From contig MARA01000056.1 of the NCBI GenBank assembly GCA_001792895.1, positions 1 through 64,000 on the forward strand: a DNA stretch of 64,000 nucleotides, read 5' to 3'. Position 1 is the stretch's first letter; the number at the start of each line of letters is the position of its first letter. This stretch comes from Lentinus brumalis. Lineage: Eukaryota; Basidiomycota; Agaricomycetes; Polyporales; Polyporaceae. The notes below the pieces were generated by a model, which ran no database searches, had not been told where the DNA came from, and worked only from the letters and a program-made list of their open reading frames with translations. Positions 1-11,550 of the stretch are shown one piece after another. Made by a program: the position numbers and the translations under genes.

Positions 1-329
1 ACCCCCATGTTCACCGTACAACCGTGTCTAGCTGCGCCGTCACTGGTCATTACTCTGCTATCGAAGATCAGGGTGGCACATCGCACCATGGCGGACATCG
101 AGCGGGCTCACCAAGAGGATGATGCTTTCGATAAGCTTCATTCACGTCTAGGCCAATACTTCACTGCTTTGTTCCATAACGAGGGGATCCCAATCCCTGG
201 AGGCAAACAGAGTGTTGAGATGATGCCTTGGGACGAGGTGAGTAACTTGAACTTTGTGCTGCACGCAGTGGACAGGAATTCCCCTGGGATCCTTGCGAGA
301 CTCCTGGCGGGGAAGCGCGTCGATTGATT
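1..329 (+). CDS. 3'-truncated fragment of an unknown gene, cut by the window edge and the minisatellite
   Basis: An open frame runs from base 7 to 327 and ends inside the first minisatellite unit. Its middle part (from an internal Met near base 88) has ordinary protein composition, including a Leu/Phe-rich stretch around LGQYFTALFHNEGIP. A GTGAGT at about 239 and a CAG at about 268 could mark an intron, but 32 bp would be very short. I do not recognise the family. A coding stretch on the same strand resumes at about 14.2 kb beyond the minisatellite and retrotransposon, so the two may be halves of one gene. That link is an inference. Confidence 0.3.
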
Positions 330-796
330 GCGTCTCAGGAGGGCAGGACTCCTGACGGCGAGACGCGTCGATTGAAAGCGTCTCGTCGCCGTTCTTGACG
401 CCCTCGAAGTGCAGGAGGGCGGGACGGCGATGAGACGCGTCAATTGATTGCGTCTCAGGAGGGCAGGGACTCCTGACGGCGAGACGCGTCGATTGAAAGC
501 GTCTCGTCGCCGTTCTTGACGCCCTCGAAGTGCAGGAGGGCAGGACGGCGATGAGACGCGTCAATTGATTGCGTCTCAGGAGGGCAGGACTCCTGACGGC
601 GAGACGCGTCGATTGAAAGCGTCTCGTCGCCGTTCTTGATGCCCTCGAAGTGCAGGAGGGCGGGACGGCGATGAGACGCGTCGATTGATTGCGTCTCAGG
701 AGGGCAGGACTCCTGACGGCGAGACGCGTCGATTGAAAGCGTCTCGTCGCCGTTCTTGATGCCCTCGAAGTGCAGGCGGCGGGACCGATGAGACGC
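313..796. repeat. 120-bp minisatellite, left array (about four units)
   Basis: Four near-identical units of 120 bp, one of 121 bp because of an extra G in a G run. Each unit contains two dyads of the form GAGACGC-N11-GCGTCTC plus an AGGA...TCCT inverted pair, so each unit can form at least two hairpins. The last unit is slightly degenerate and is interrupted at 796 by the retrotransposon. The same array continues at 13341. Confidence 0.95.
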
Positions 797-1717
797 TGAT
801 AGGATCGACACGTCTATGCACGGAATTTGCGCCCTTCGGAGGTTCCACAGGAGCGAGCCCAGTACTCCGACCGTCCTACGTCGGCCAGTATGCTCGCCAC
901 AGCCCATACTCCTTCCCTATCGCTCCGTCACCCCTCCTACCGTCCGAACCCTCGCACAGGTCGGACAACGCGGTCTGCAGCCCGTCCGCACCGAGCGGCG
1001 GCCTGTCAGACGGTTCACGTCCCCGATGAGACATCTAGCCGCAATTCCGGGGTCTCGTACGCAGCCTCGGTCACGGACGCATGGTCGGAGGGGTTCTGGA
1101 GCGTCCTTCACGCCAGTTGATTGGCCGGTGTGGTTATCGCCGGAGTTGGAGCTCCGCGCCACCATCTTGGGTAAACGTCGGTCGCCAGCGCCTCGAACCG
1201 GTTGGGGCTCGGCGCGCGCGCTGGTTGGTTAGCTGTGGTTAAAGGCTGACAGCAGGTCCGTGCGCAAGGAGCTCCGCCCGCCCCTATTGGCTCAGGACCG
1301 TTTGCGAGGGCTTTCCGAGGCTTGCGTGCTGTCGTTAGGGTAGCTTTGCTTTTGTACCTTCGGTAGCACGGTGTGCAATTCAGATTCCGTTCTCCCCACC
1401 GTTCAGCTCTAAGTCTACCGCCGCCGCTCCGTGCTCACCGTCGAAAGTATCGCCGTCACCGTCAAGAAGTCCTACCGCCGTCGAGTCGATAAGTTCGAAC
1501 CCGTTTCATCCGCTACTGTCTCCGTGCGTGGTTTCGCGCGCCCCTTTCCGGACGCTCCTGTCATTCGGAGTCGTACGTAGCCCTCCTGGACATAGGTCTC
1601 CGTTCAGTTAGGGTTGGTTAGGAGCCTCTTCCCTTCTCGCATATAAAATACGTGCATACAGTCCTTGGCTGGAGATTTGTGTGGTGTTATCCGCTCATTT
1701 CGCCCCTTGGCGTATCA
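797..1717 (+). repeat. 5' long terminal repeat
   Basis: Begins TGATAGG and ends CGTATCA, giving 5-bp inverted termini. It matches 12419-13340 throughout, apart from about six small length differences near 803-810, 836, 870, 903, 1525-1540 and 1567. At most of these the 5' copy lacks a single G or C that the 3' copy has in a short run. A TATA box lies near the 3' end. Confidence 0.95.
1642..1648 (+). promoter_or_regulatory. TATA box of the 5' LTR promoter
   Basis: TATAAAA about 70 bp before the LTR end. The genomic RNA would start roughly 30 bp downstream, leaving a short R-U5. The same box is present in the 3' LTR at 13265. Confidence 0.65.
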
Positions 1718-1720
1718 TAT

Positions 1721-1742
1721 TGGAGCCCACCGCGAGGGGTAC
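1721..1742 (+). other. Primer-binding site of the retrotransposon
   Basis: Three bases after the 5' LTR the sequence begins TGGAGCCCACCGCGAGGG. The leading TGG is the complement of a tRNA 3' CCA and the position is standard for minus-strand priming. The priming tRNA could not be identified by eye. Confidence 0.6.
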
Positions 1743-2240
1743 TAGTGGCCATCTCTGATTTCAATCAAACTGTCGAGATCACCGTCCCCTTCCGAAACCG
1801 CTTCTCGTACCTCCGTCCGACCTTCGGACAGCCTTTCCTACACCGCTACCGCCCTCGAGGAACTCCGTCAACGTCTCCGCGCATTCCGCGAGGAACTAGA
1901 CGAGGAACTCACACCTCTCCCCTCGCCTTCCGGATCCGCAAGCTTCGCTACCGCCCTGTCTTCCCCTTCGGAGCCGTCTTCCCTTACCCCGTTGCCGTCC
2001 TCCTCCGCTTCCCGTCCTCCCTCCCCTACAGGGAGCACTACCTCTCGAGCCCGTTCGGACACCTCGACGTCAAGGTCTCGGACTCGCCGAGCCCACCTCG
2101 AACAGAACATCCCTCTCGCACCTCCTCTCGAGCTCCCACCCCGCCGACGCAGGAACCCCGTACCACCAACAATTCAGGAAGCAACCTCACAGGCCGCCCC
2201 TACTACCCGTCCTATCTCTCCGCCCCTTCCGACTACCGAG

Positions 2241-3868
2241 ATGGACGACCCTCTCCCGAACCCGAACCCGATCAACAACCCCGAACCGGCTAACCCGCAG
2301 CCAGCGCCGCCTCAGCAGTTTCAGGGCGGTGCTCGCGACCTCGGACCACACACCATGCCTCTCCCGAACGAGCGCGGCGCCCCGATCTGGGACGAAGCCG
2401 GCCGCGAGACCGTCCAGCGGTTCTTCGACCAGTACGAGCTCCTCCTGCGCAGGAACAACGTCGTCGACGATCGGGACAAGAAGCGCGGTGCGACGATCTA
2501 CGTTCCGCTTCCGGTCTCCCGCCGCTGGTCCTCGATGCCCGAGTTCCGCGACGAGCATACGACGTACGAGCAGTGGCGCGACACCGTAGTAGACTACTAC
2601 GTCGGAGCCGACGAGAACCATCAGTACACTATGGCCGACTACCACGAGCTCATGGCCCGTCAGTATCCCAAGGGCTTCCAGAATCTAGCGGACTACTCGC
2701 AGTTCTACGTCGAATACCACCCGATAGCGTCGTACCTCATCAACCAGCAGCCTCCCGAGCTGACCCAGCGCGACGCCGCCTACAACCTCCTACGCCTCCT
2801 GAACACCTCGCAGCGGAGCGCGGTCGACGGACGCCTCGCTCAGAAGGTCCCGGACAAGCCCCGAGCGGTGTCCTACACCCTGGCGCAGGTGCACGAGGCC
2901 ATCTCCTATACGATCGGGGACTCCGTTGACTTCGACGCGAATCCGGCGTTCGAGCGGTACGGAAGCCTGCGTCCGCCGCTGACAGGGGGGCACTACGCCG
3001 CTCCGAGAGCGCCTGAGCCGTTCCGCGGAAGGAATCCCGCCCCGAGGCAGGAACCCTTGGCCGACGACAAGACCATCACAATCAAGACGGAGGACCTTCA
3101 GACTCTCGTGCAGACGGCCGTTCAAACCGCTATGCGCGGTAGGAACGAGCCTCGCGACCGCGACCGCCGATTGGAACTCCAGCGGGGCCCGCCCCAAGTC
3201 GCGAACCGCCGCCGCACCAGGAGCAGCAGCCGCGCTTCCCCCGCGACGTTCCGAGGTATCCGCAAGGGCAGCAGCCCGCTCCGGACGGCGGGAGGCTCTA
3301 CAATCCCCCTCGGAACGAGCCCCGCGAACGCGACCGAAACTGCTATTACTGCGGTCACACGGACTGTAGCATAGGCCGCTGCCCCGACGTCGAGACCGAC
3401 ATCCGTGACGGCCTGATCCAACGCTCTGCGCAGACGGGCCAGCTTGTCCTAGCTAACGGCCAGCCCATTCCGCGTGGCAGGGGTCCGATTCGAGAGCAAG
3501 TCCGCTTCTACTACGATCGGAACCAGCCCCAGCCGCCCGAGCCTCCGGCGGTCGCGCAGCTCATGTTCTCCGTCCTCACAGCCTCCGGCCAACGGTCCGT
3601 ACGTACGGCCGAAGAGGAGAACGAGATGCTCCGTCACAAGATCAACTTCCTCGAGGACCGCGAGAAGCGCAAGCGCGCAGTGTTCGACGGGGTCGAGCTT
3701 CCGGCGCGCCCTCCGAAGAAGGCGACCGCCCGCAAGCCTGCCCGTACTTCCGGACCTTCGACCAGGGCGACCCGAGTCGAGGAGGTACCGGACGAGGAGC
3801 CGCTGCGTTCCGCACACATCGAGGAGATACCGGAGGACCAGTCCGTCCCGAGGGAGCGCCCGCGCTGA
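2241..3868 (+). CDS. gag: Retrotransposon Gag with a variant zinc knuckle (frame broken once)
   Basis: Gag packages the element RNA into virus-like particles. The start is taken as the ATG at 2241, because the frame is open further upstream but without an earlier ATG. The N-terminal part is Pro/Asn-rich. From about residue 45 to 260 it has the helical capsid-like composition of basidiomycete Gag proteins. A basic region follows. The zinc knuckle lies at about 3345-3390 but in a frame one base out, so a base is missing between about 3190 and 3340. The knuckle reads C-x2-C-x4-C-x4-C, with Cys where retroviral-type knuckles have His. After it comes a probable coiled coil (EEENEMLRHKINFLEDREKR) and a basic tail ending at 3868. 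Assignment rests on position, the knuckle and general similarity. Confidence 0.8.
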
Positions 3869-3885
3869 GAGCCGAGACGCCGGAG

Positions 3886-6800
3886 GTGGTTAACAACCCT
3901 TCCTACGTCGTACCGGTACACCCTTATGCGCAAGTCCGCGACGCCTCTGCCGCTGGCGCGCCGAAGGCTAAAGATTTCGCGTATGGCCCTAACGCGCCCC
4001 GCGCTAAGTCACCCGAGGCGACCTCCGCGTCCGAGGCAGCTAGCCGACCTCAACCGGCATCCGAGCACGTCGTCGGACCAACTGGACAAGCCCCCGCGCA
4101 GCCCGCCGGTAGGGTTACGGCGTACCGGAACCTCCCGCCGGTAGCGGACAAGGATGCGAGGAGCGTGTGTGGCAGCGCAACTTCGTCAACGAGCAGTCGG
4201 TCCACCTCTCCGTGTCCGAGCTCTTCAGTCTCGCTCCGGGAATCTGCAAGAAGGCGCACAAGATGACGGGCAGCAAGCGCGTCGCATTCGACGTACCGGC
4301 CATCCCGCTGTCGGTCCTGTCCGTAATGATGGACGACCCCGAGGCCTCCGAAGACGTCCTGGAGTCGGTGCAGTGCCTGGAGGACCTGTCCGGTCCGTCC
4401 GAGGAGGCAGGAAGCACCGGAGGCATCGTGTCCCTCCAGCTGCGGGGAGGCGACGCCGACGACGAAGAGGACGAGCCGGTTCCCCGCCAACGCAGCCGCT
4501 CCAACAGCCTCATAGTCGGCAAGCCCAGCGAGAAACTCCGGGCGCTCTTCGCCTGGGTCAACGAGGCGGAACTGGTAGAGTGCGTCTACGACCCCGGCTC
4601 CGAGGTCGTAGCGATCTCGGCGGACAAATGCTACGAGCTCGGCATCCCGTGCGACGAGAGGCAGAAGAATCCGATGACCTCCGCGAACGGAACCAAGGAC
4701 ACCACCAAAGGCCTAGCCAACAACGTCCTACTGGAGCTGCAGGGCGGGATCGCCATCTACCTACAGATGCACGTCGTGGAGAACGCCGCCTACGACATCC
4801 TGCTCGGTCGTCCCTTCGAGACTCTGATGGGGGTCAGCAGCCGGAACCTCCCCGACGAGAAGCACGAGCTGGTGGTTACCTGTCCGAACACGGACCGCTG
4901 CCTGACCCTCCGCACTTACGCCCGCGGAGACTCGCCGAAGACGTCGGAACCGCCCATGGGTTTTCGGCCTTCGAGGATCTGACCGCCGGTCGGGGAGAGG
5001 TCGCCCTTCTGGTAGAATACCAGCATACCACCCAGCACGCCCGGGCCACCGCCTACGCCCCCATGCCCGACGGTGCCCCTATATCTATTCTCCTTTCCTA
5101 TCTGTCCGCTTGCGAGGAGGTCACGTCTAAACCGTCGCTCCAATCCCTCTTCTTTTCCACTGTTCCGTCAGCTCTCTCGTCCTCTGTCTCTCCGATGCGT
5201 TCCTCTGCTTCCGGCTCTCTATCTCCTACGTCGGTTCCGGTGGGTCCGGGCCGTCCGGTGGCTACATACCCAGTCTCCAAGACGAAAAGCCAACCGCAGC
5301 GACCGGTCCCCCCGAACCGCGATACCCCTCGTCTCTCCGCTACTGGTTCCAAGCCTCCGTTCACGGTTCTACTAAAAAGCAAAAAGAAATACAAGCCGGT
5401 CGCTCTCAAGGTCCGTCCTGTGATCGGCGAGCTGCCCGCAGAATACCGCATCGTCCGCAACCGGATCGGCGACCCTCTAGCCGACCTCCCGCTCCTAGAC
5501 CCGAACCCTCCGCCGTATGTTCCGACGGGACGCTACACCGCGGAGCGCAGGGAGCGTTTTCGAGCGCATCACGCGCAATGGTTACTGCCCGCCGAGCTGG
5601 ACGTCCTAGACGACTTCATGTGCAAACAACAGGGAGCATTCGCGTGGGACGACTCCGAGCGGGGCAGCTTCCGGCGTGACATGTTCCCCCAGTGCGCTTC
5701 CCGGTCATTCCGCATGTTCCGTGGGTAGAGAAGAACTTCCCTATCCCGCCCGGTATTTACGCTCAAGCCGCGGCCCTCATCCAACGGAAGATCGCCGCCG
5801 GAGTCTACGAGCCTTCCAACGCGTCCTACCGGTCCCGGTGGTTCTGCGTACTCAAGAAGGACGGCAACATTCGGATCGTCCACAGCCTCGAGCCTCTCAA
5901 CAAGGTCACCATCCAGCACTCCGGAGTCCCGCCGGTCCCGGATCACCTCGCGGAACAGTTCGCCGGTCGCGCGTGTGGCACGACGTTGGACCTCTACGTG
6001 GGGTACGACGAACGGGAAATCGACGAGCGCTCGCGCGACTTAACCACCTTCCAGACGCCGTTCGGAGCTATGCGCCTTACGACGCTTCCGATGGGTTGGT
6101 CGAACTCAGTTCCGATCTTCCACGACGACGTCACGTTCATCCTGCAGCCGGAGATCCCGCACGTAACCCTTCCCTATATCGACGATGTTACGGTCAAGGG
6201 CCCCGCGGACCAGTACAAGGTTGCCGTAGGAGGGTGGGAGATGATCCCGGCGAATCCGGGAGTCCGAAGGTACTTCTGGGAACATCTACCGGACGTCAAC
6301 CGTTGCGTTCAGCGGGTCAAGCATGCCGGCGGGACGTTCTCCGGGACTAAGGCGAACATAGGACCACCGGAGTTCGTAGCCATCGGGCACTTCTGTACTC
6401 CGGAAGGGCGTAAGCCCGACGTCAAGCGCACCGAAGCCATCGCCAACTGGGGACCGTGCAAGGACCTCTCGGAGGTCCGGGCCTTCCTCGGAACGGTCGG
6501 GGTGGCCCGCATCTTCATCAAGGACTTCGCCAAGCGAGCTAACCCCCTGGTCAAGCTAACTCGGAAGGATGTTCCTTTCGAGTTCGGGGCGGAGCAGCTA
6601 CAGGCGATGGCGGACCTCAAGCAGGCTCTCCTGGACTCCCCCGCCCTCCGTCCGCTCGACTACGAGTCCGACGCTCCTGTCATCCTGGCCGTCGACACCT
6701 CCTACATCGCCGTGGGCTACCACCTCGCCCAACAAGACATCAACGACCCAAAAATCCGCTACTACAATCGCTTCGGCTCTATAACCCTCAACGAGCGCGA

Positions 6801-8661
6801 AGCCCGCTTCTCGCAGGCCAAGCTCGAGCTTTACGGACTCTACCGGACACTCCGCGCACTCCGGTTCCACCTGATCGGGGTCCGCAACCTTGTCGTCGAA
6901 GTCGACGCCCGCTACATCGAGGGTATGCTCCGGCACCCCGACTACGCCCCGTCCGCTTCGATGAACCGCTGGATAGTCTCCATCACAACCTTCCACTTCA
7001 CCCTAGTCCACGTACCCGGAGTACACCACGGCCCCGACGGTCTGTCGAGGCGTCCGCCTCAGCCGGGAGACACGCCCGAGCCGGACGATGACTTCGACGA
7101 CTGGATCGACCGGCTCTATAGCATGATGCACTTGGTCAACCCTCCTCCGACGCTCCGTTTGTCCGACGCCCCGCTACGCGCACCGGCCGCACCGGACGCG
7201 CCCTCCTTCACCATCCTCATGCAGCAAACCAGCGGAACGTCCGCGAAGCTACCGGAGGTCCCGCCGATACCGTACGATCGGTTTCCGCGGACATCCGCTG
7301 CAGCGAAGATGGACCGACGCCTCGAGCTAGCGCGCGAGTGGTTAAGATCTCGCGAGCGCCCGTCAGAGCTCGACGACCGGGAGTTCACCCGACTCTCGAA
7401 GTGGGCCAAGGATTTCTTCGTCGACAAGGAGGGCCGCCTTTGGCGCACCTCAGAAGACGGGGCCCACAAGAGGGTACTCGCACCGGACATCCGCTCGCAG
7501 GTCCTAGTCGAAATGCACGATTACATCGGACACCGCGGAATCTACGCGACCCGAGCCTTCGTCGCGGAACGTTTCTGGTGGCCGGAAATGAAGGCCGACG
7601 TTGCCTGGTACGTCCGTAGTTGTCACCTGTGCCAGATCCGCCAGACTACTCGTATCCACATCCCTCCGACCATTCCGTACCCTGCTCCGCCGATGGTCCG
7701 CGTTCACGTCGACTCTATGGATATGCCAGGGACCTACAAGCACTTCTTCCACGCTCGGTGCGCTACTACGTCCTGGGTCGAAGGCCGAGCGTCCAAGTCG
7801 CAGACCGCGCAAGTCATCGGCGACTGGCTCTACCAAGATCTCCTGTGCCGGTGGGGCGCGGTCTCCGAGATCGTGTCCGACAACGGGTCCCCCTGGATAG
7901 CCGCCCTCGAGTACCTCTCGAAGAAGTACCACGTCTTTCATATCCGTATCTCCGGCTACAATTCGCAGGCAAACGGAATAGTCGAACGACCGCACTTCCA
8001 CGTCCGGGACGGCCTCTTCAAGGCCTGCGACGGGGATGCCTCCCTATGGGTCTCCCGAGTATACACCACCCTCTGGGCGGACAGAGTCACCGTCCGACGA
8101 CGCCTAGGCTGCTCTCCGTACTTCGCGGTCACCGGGACGAACCCGATCATGCCATTCGACATCGCTGAGGCGACCTACCTGATGCCGGTACCCACCAAGA
8201 TGCTATCGACCGCCGAGCTCATCGTCCGACGCGCCATCGCACTCCAGAAGCGTCCGGAGCAGCTCAGCCTCCTGCGCTCTACGGTCTTCAAGCAGCGGGT
8301 CGAGGCAGCGCAGAAGTTCGAGCAGGACCACGCTCGGACAATCAAGTCCTTCAACTTCGAGCGCGGACGCCTCGTCCTCATGCGCAATACCGCCATCGAA
8401 AAGTCCCTCAACCGCAAGATGCGCCCCCGTTACCTCGGCCCCTACGTGGTCATCAAGCGGAACCGCGGCGGAGCATATGTCATCGCCGAACTCAACGGCG
8501 CCGTCTTCGACCGCCCCGTCGCCGCCTTCCGACTCATCCCGTACCTCGCCCGAGAAGCTATCTACGTGCCCGACGGTGCGCTCGACGTCTCCGACGACAA
8601 GCTCCGCATCATCGAAGCAACGGAGGTAGATGAGCAGGAGGACTTCGAGGACGTGGATTAA
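3886..8661 (+). CDS. pol: Retrotransposon Pol: protease, reverse transcriptase, RNase H, integrase (frame broken)
   Basis: The reading passes through four frames: about 3886-4150, 4167-4982, about 4950-5690 and 5692-8661. Each change equals one missing base; the last lies at a C run near 5685. The protease has a DPGS active-site motif (about 4588) and the later ILLGRPF motif. The RT has the YIDD catalytic box (about 6174), and RNase H follows with a first Asp in LAVDTS. The integrase has an H-H-C-C zinc site (about 7516-7640) and catalytic D, D, E at about 7708, 7876 and 7984 (VHVDSMD, VSDNG, GIVERPH). A GPY/F motif (YLGPYVV) lies near the C-terminus and no chromodomain is seen. All key catalytic residues are kept, which fits a recently active element. 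Confidence 0.93.
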
Positions 8662-8690
8662 CCACCCCGGGTTTAGCGCCCACGGAAGCG

Positions 8691-8727
8691 TCGACTGAGG
8701 ACAGTCGACATTTCAGTGGGGAGGGGA
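8691..8727 (+). promoter_or_regulatory. Internal hairpin + polypurine tract, copy 1 (directly after pol)
   Basis: A perfect 7-bp stem TCGACTG / CAGTCGA closes an AGGA tetraloop at 8691-8708. One base later comes ATTTCAGTGGGGAGGGGA. The same module stands before the 3' LTR at 12382-12418. In ordinary elements a polypurine tract lies only at the LTR boundary and primes plus-strand DNA synthesis. This copy marks the left border of the antisense cargo and could act as a second, central plus-strand primer. Confidence 0.75.
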
Positions 8728-9211
8728 GGGATATCCCGCGCCAAGCACTACATTACCAGAAACTATACCTACTGTTGCCCTTTACTTACGTCCCCCAGTC
8801 CCTTCCCTATGACAATCTATTCTCCTTCCGCACTACCGTCCGAATTTTCTCCGAGTCTCTAAGGGTCGTCTCACATTCCTTTACCTCTCCGGACCTTCCT
8901 ATCAGGTTTCCTACGTGGCCAACTACCGGGCATATCGCGCCTCCGAGGCGTCCGAGCCCCGTCCGATGCGTTACAACATTCCTTTACATCTAGACACTAG
9001 TACTTACAATTCTGCCCCTACGGCGCACCACACTATCCTTACCACTCAGTCCAATTCAAAACAAGACAGCATTCATTTTCTTTGCATATACAAAGCATTC
9101 GAGACTACAAGGACAGACCAAGAAAATTATTACTGTACAAAACGCGACCGAAGCCCACTAACGCTCCTGCTACTGACACAGGAGGACCGTCCGAGGCGTC
9201 CGAAGCGGCAA
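8728..9211. other. Non-coding stretch inside the element, between pol and the cargo
   Basis: No convincing open frame on either strand. Pyrimidine-rich runs on the + strand (about 8765-8915) are followed by AT-richer sequence (8990-9170). On the - strand this would be the 3' untranslated region and terminator of the 637-aa cargo gene. Confidence 0.5.
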
Positions 9212-11236
9212 TCAGGCGTCCCCACCCCCAGGAGCACGGAACCGGAGGAGCTTCGCGACGAGGTCCTGTCCGGGGTCCGTCGCCGCGAGCCGCGAAAAGC
9301 TGATCTTGGGAGGCAGCTCCACCCCCTCCTCCTCCGACCGATACTTCCCGAAGGTCTCTCCGGTGAGCTCCTTCTCCCGCGTCATCCGAGCGACGAGCTC
9401 GTGGGCCTTCCCCCAGATGTCGTACACCAGCCGGTTGGCCTCCAGCCGGTTCTCCGCGACCAGCCGGTCGAACGGCGAGAGTCCGGACAAGTCCCCCTGG
9501 TAGGGGACCGAGAAGGGAGCGGAGAACGAGACCCCCGCAGGCAAGGAGGGCCCCGCAGTCCCGGCAGGAGTCGTCGGAGGCGCAGCAGGAGCGGGCGCGT
9601 TCCAGGGAAGGACCTTGAAGACCGCCCAGCCCTTGTGCTTGTCGCGGAAGGCCGCGACCTCCGCGGGCTCGACGGTCGGAGCGAAGTCCGCTGGGATCGC
9701 AGTGGGCGCGATGGCGTCGGGCAGTCCGACAGCTCGCAGCCGCTCCGCGAGTCCGTCCTGGTCGACGACTCGGAAACGCGGTCGGTCCCGCTCGAAGATG
9801 GCGATGAAGCGGACGGCCATGTATCGGATGTCGGGGGTTCCGGGGATAGGAACCCAGCCCTCGCCGTTGAAGAGGGCGATGGTCTTGCGGTTCCCTATCG
9901 AATGCTAAGGGTCAGCCACCGCGGAAGGCAGAGAAGAGGACGGACTTACAGGACATCTCGCCGAAGACGCTGGAGCCGGTCCACCGGCACCCTTGCGCGT
10001 CCTTCTTGCACTTCTGGCAGAGGCCGACCTTCCCCGACGGGAGGCAGCGGCCCCCCTTCGAGCGACAGTGGTCGCACTAAGGTCCTACAAGTTAGCAAAC
10101 GATCGCCGCGGCAGGAACGAGCGGAGACTTACTGGTCCCTCGAAGGAGAGCAGCACTCCCTCCTCCGAGCCGCTCGTGGGGTCGGTCTTGGGCTTCTTCC
10201 TGCCGCCGCGCCGGCCAGAGCCACTGGCGGGCTTGCGCTTCTTGCTGCCACTGGGCTGGGGTTCCTGCGTCGTGCTGGCGAGCTCGTCGTCCTCGCTGGA
10301 ACCTTCAGCGTCCTCATCGCCGCCGTCGTCCTGCGGAGGTTTCTGTCCCTGCGGAGTCTTCGGACCCGGCGGAGTCTTCGGACCCGGCGGAGCCTTCGAA
10401 CCCTGCGGAGTCTTCGGCCCTTGCGGAGCCTTGCGCCCTTGCGGGGTCTTGGGGCCTTGAGAAGTCGTGCGTGCGGGCGGCGGGCTAGGAAGCGGCGAGA
10501 TCCTGAAGAGTTTCGCTACGACGTCCGGGGCGAACGGGAGGTACTTGTCCTTGTCCGTAAATTCGAGAGCGCGAGGCTCGGAGGGGTCCGCGTTCGCGAG
10601 CAAGTTCACTACACGCCGGAGGTTAGCGCAAAAAGGGACGCCTCGGAGGCGTAGGAACGTACCGTAGTCCGAGACGGCGGTCTCCGCCTTCTGGTAGACC
10701 TCAAGCCGGCTCCGCGCCAGCTTCAGCTCGTGCTCCAAGTCCCGAGCCTCCGCGACGTCCGCGGGAGTGTTCCGCCGACCGGGTTTGACGCGGCGCGACA
10801 CTTCCTGGAAGCGGGCCTCGGCGTTCTTGATGCCTTCCTGGTGGAGTTGGACTTGCGCGCGGAGGAAGTCCGCGTCCCGGGCCAGGACCGCCTGGCTGCA
10901 CTTGCGGAAGAACTCCCGCTGGAGCTCCGGGGGGCGTGCTCGCTGAACGTCCCCCAAAACGCGGGAAAGCGGGACCGGTATTCCCCGCTGGGTTCGGAAG
11001 GCGCGGCCTCCTAGAGGATTCAGTCGACCGCCCGGTTGGCCCCCGATGGCTCCGACAAACAGGGCGAAACTCACCAGGTAGCGGAGGAAGTGCTCCGCGG
11101 CCTCCCCGTAGTATCGGCCCGAGTAGGGGTGCAGCTCGTCCAGGACGAAGCCCTCGACGAAGGAGGCGAAGTTCGAGGCGTTGGTGAAGTCCTCGGGGTC
11201 GCTGAGGTCGACGTTAGGAGAGAGAGGGGCTGCCAT
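9212..11236 (-). CDS. Antisense cargo gene 1: 637-aa protein with a Zn2Cys6-type cysteine cluster
   Basis: Exons (- strand) 11236-10133, 10076-9950 and 9894-9212 sum to 1914 nt and stay in frame. Introns of 56 and 55 bp have GTAAGT donors, branch-like GCTAAC/GCTGAC and TAG acceptors. A further 54-bp GTACGT...GTGTAG intron at 10609-10662 is in frame and may or may not be removed. The N-terminal half (1-230) is helical, with a probable coiled coil after residue 100. Next come a Pro/Gly/Lys-rich repeat (KTPQG-like, about 255-300), an acidic patch and a basic KKRK/RRGGRKK stretch that could be a nuclear signal. The cysteine cluster C-x2-C-x6-C-x8-C-x2-C-x6-C begins exactly at the exon 1/2 junction and matches fungal binuclear zinc DNA-binding domains. 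A C-terminal domain of about 220 aa is unrecognised. The start at 11236 has a good context (AACATGG). Function unknown; DNA binding is inferred from the cluster only. Confidence 0.8.
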
Positions 11237-11302
11237 GTTGAAGCGTCGAGGAGGGAGGAAGCGGTCAAGGAGCACGAGCGACCGAACGCGCCCGACGGCA
11301 GG

Positions 11303-11312
11303 TCTTTAAGGG
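11303..11312 (-). promoter_or_regulatory. Possible TATA-like element of antisense cargo gene 1
   Basis: CCCTTAAAGA on the - strand, about 70 bp before the start codon. The other cargo gene has a comparable TATTTAAAG about 40 bp before its ATG. Both are weak on their own. Confidence 0.3.
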
Positions 11313-11550
11313 AGCCTCGGAGGCAAAAAATTTCGCGTCCTCAATCACGAACGAAGGTCAAACAATCAGGAAGCACCGGGCTTCGCGACGTCACCGCGCC
11401 TTTCGCCGTCAACGGAGTTCATCCGCTGTCATGCCGAAACGAGTAACTTTATTTCCGCTTTAGGACTATTCTACGGGCGCTCCGTCGACGCAGCGCGCCC
11501 TCCGCGCTATCCGCACGCCCTCCTGAGGAGTTCCCCGTCTCCGATCCTTC

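Noticed and set aside
1992..2240. Gag start at 1992
   Set aside because: The open frame begins there without an ATG. The first ATG in frame is at 2241, followed by a typical Gag N-terminus.
8915..10654. A 579-codon + strand open frame inside the retrotransposon
   Set aside because: It is the complementary shadow of the antisense 637-aa gene. It has low-complexity Arg/Gly/Ser content and no motif, whereas the - strand has a closing intron-exon structure and a cysteine cluster.
10972..11035. An additional 64-bp GTGAGT...CTAG intron in the 637-aa cargo gene
   Set aside because: Signals look real, but removing 64 bp would break the frame of a clearly coding region, which is open without it.
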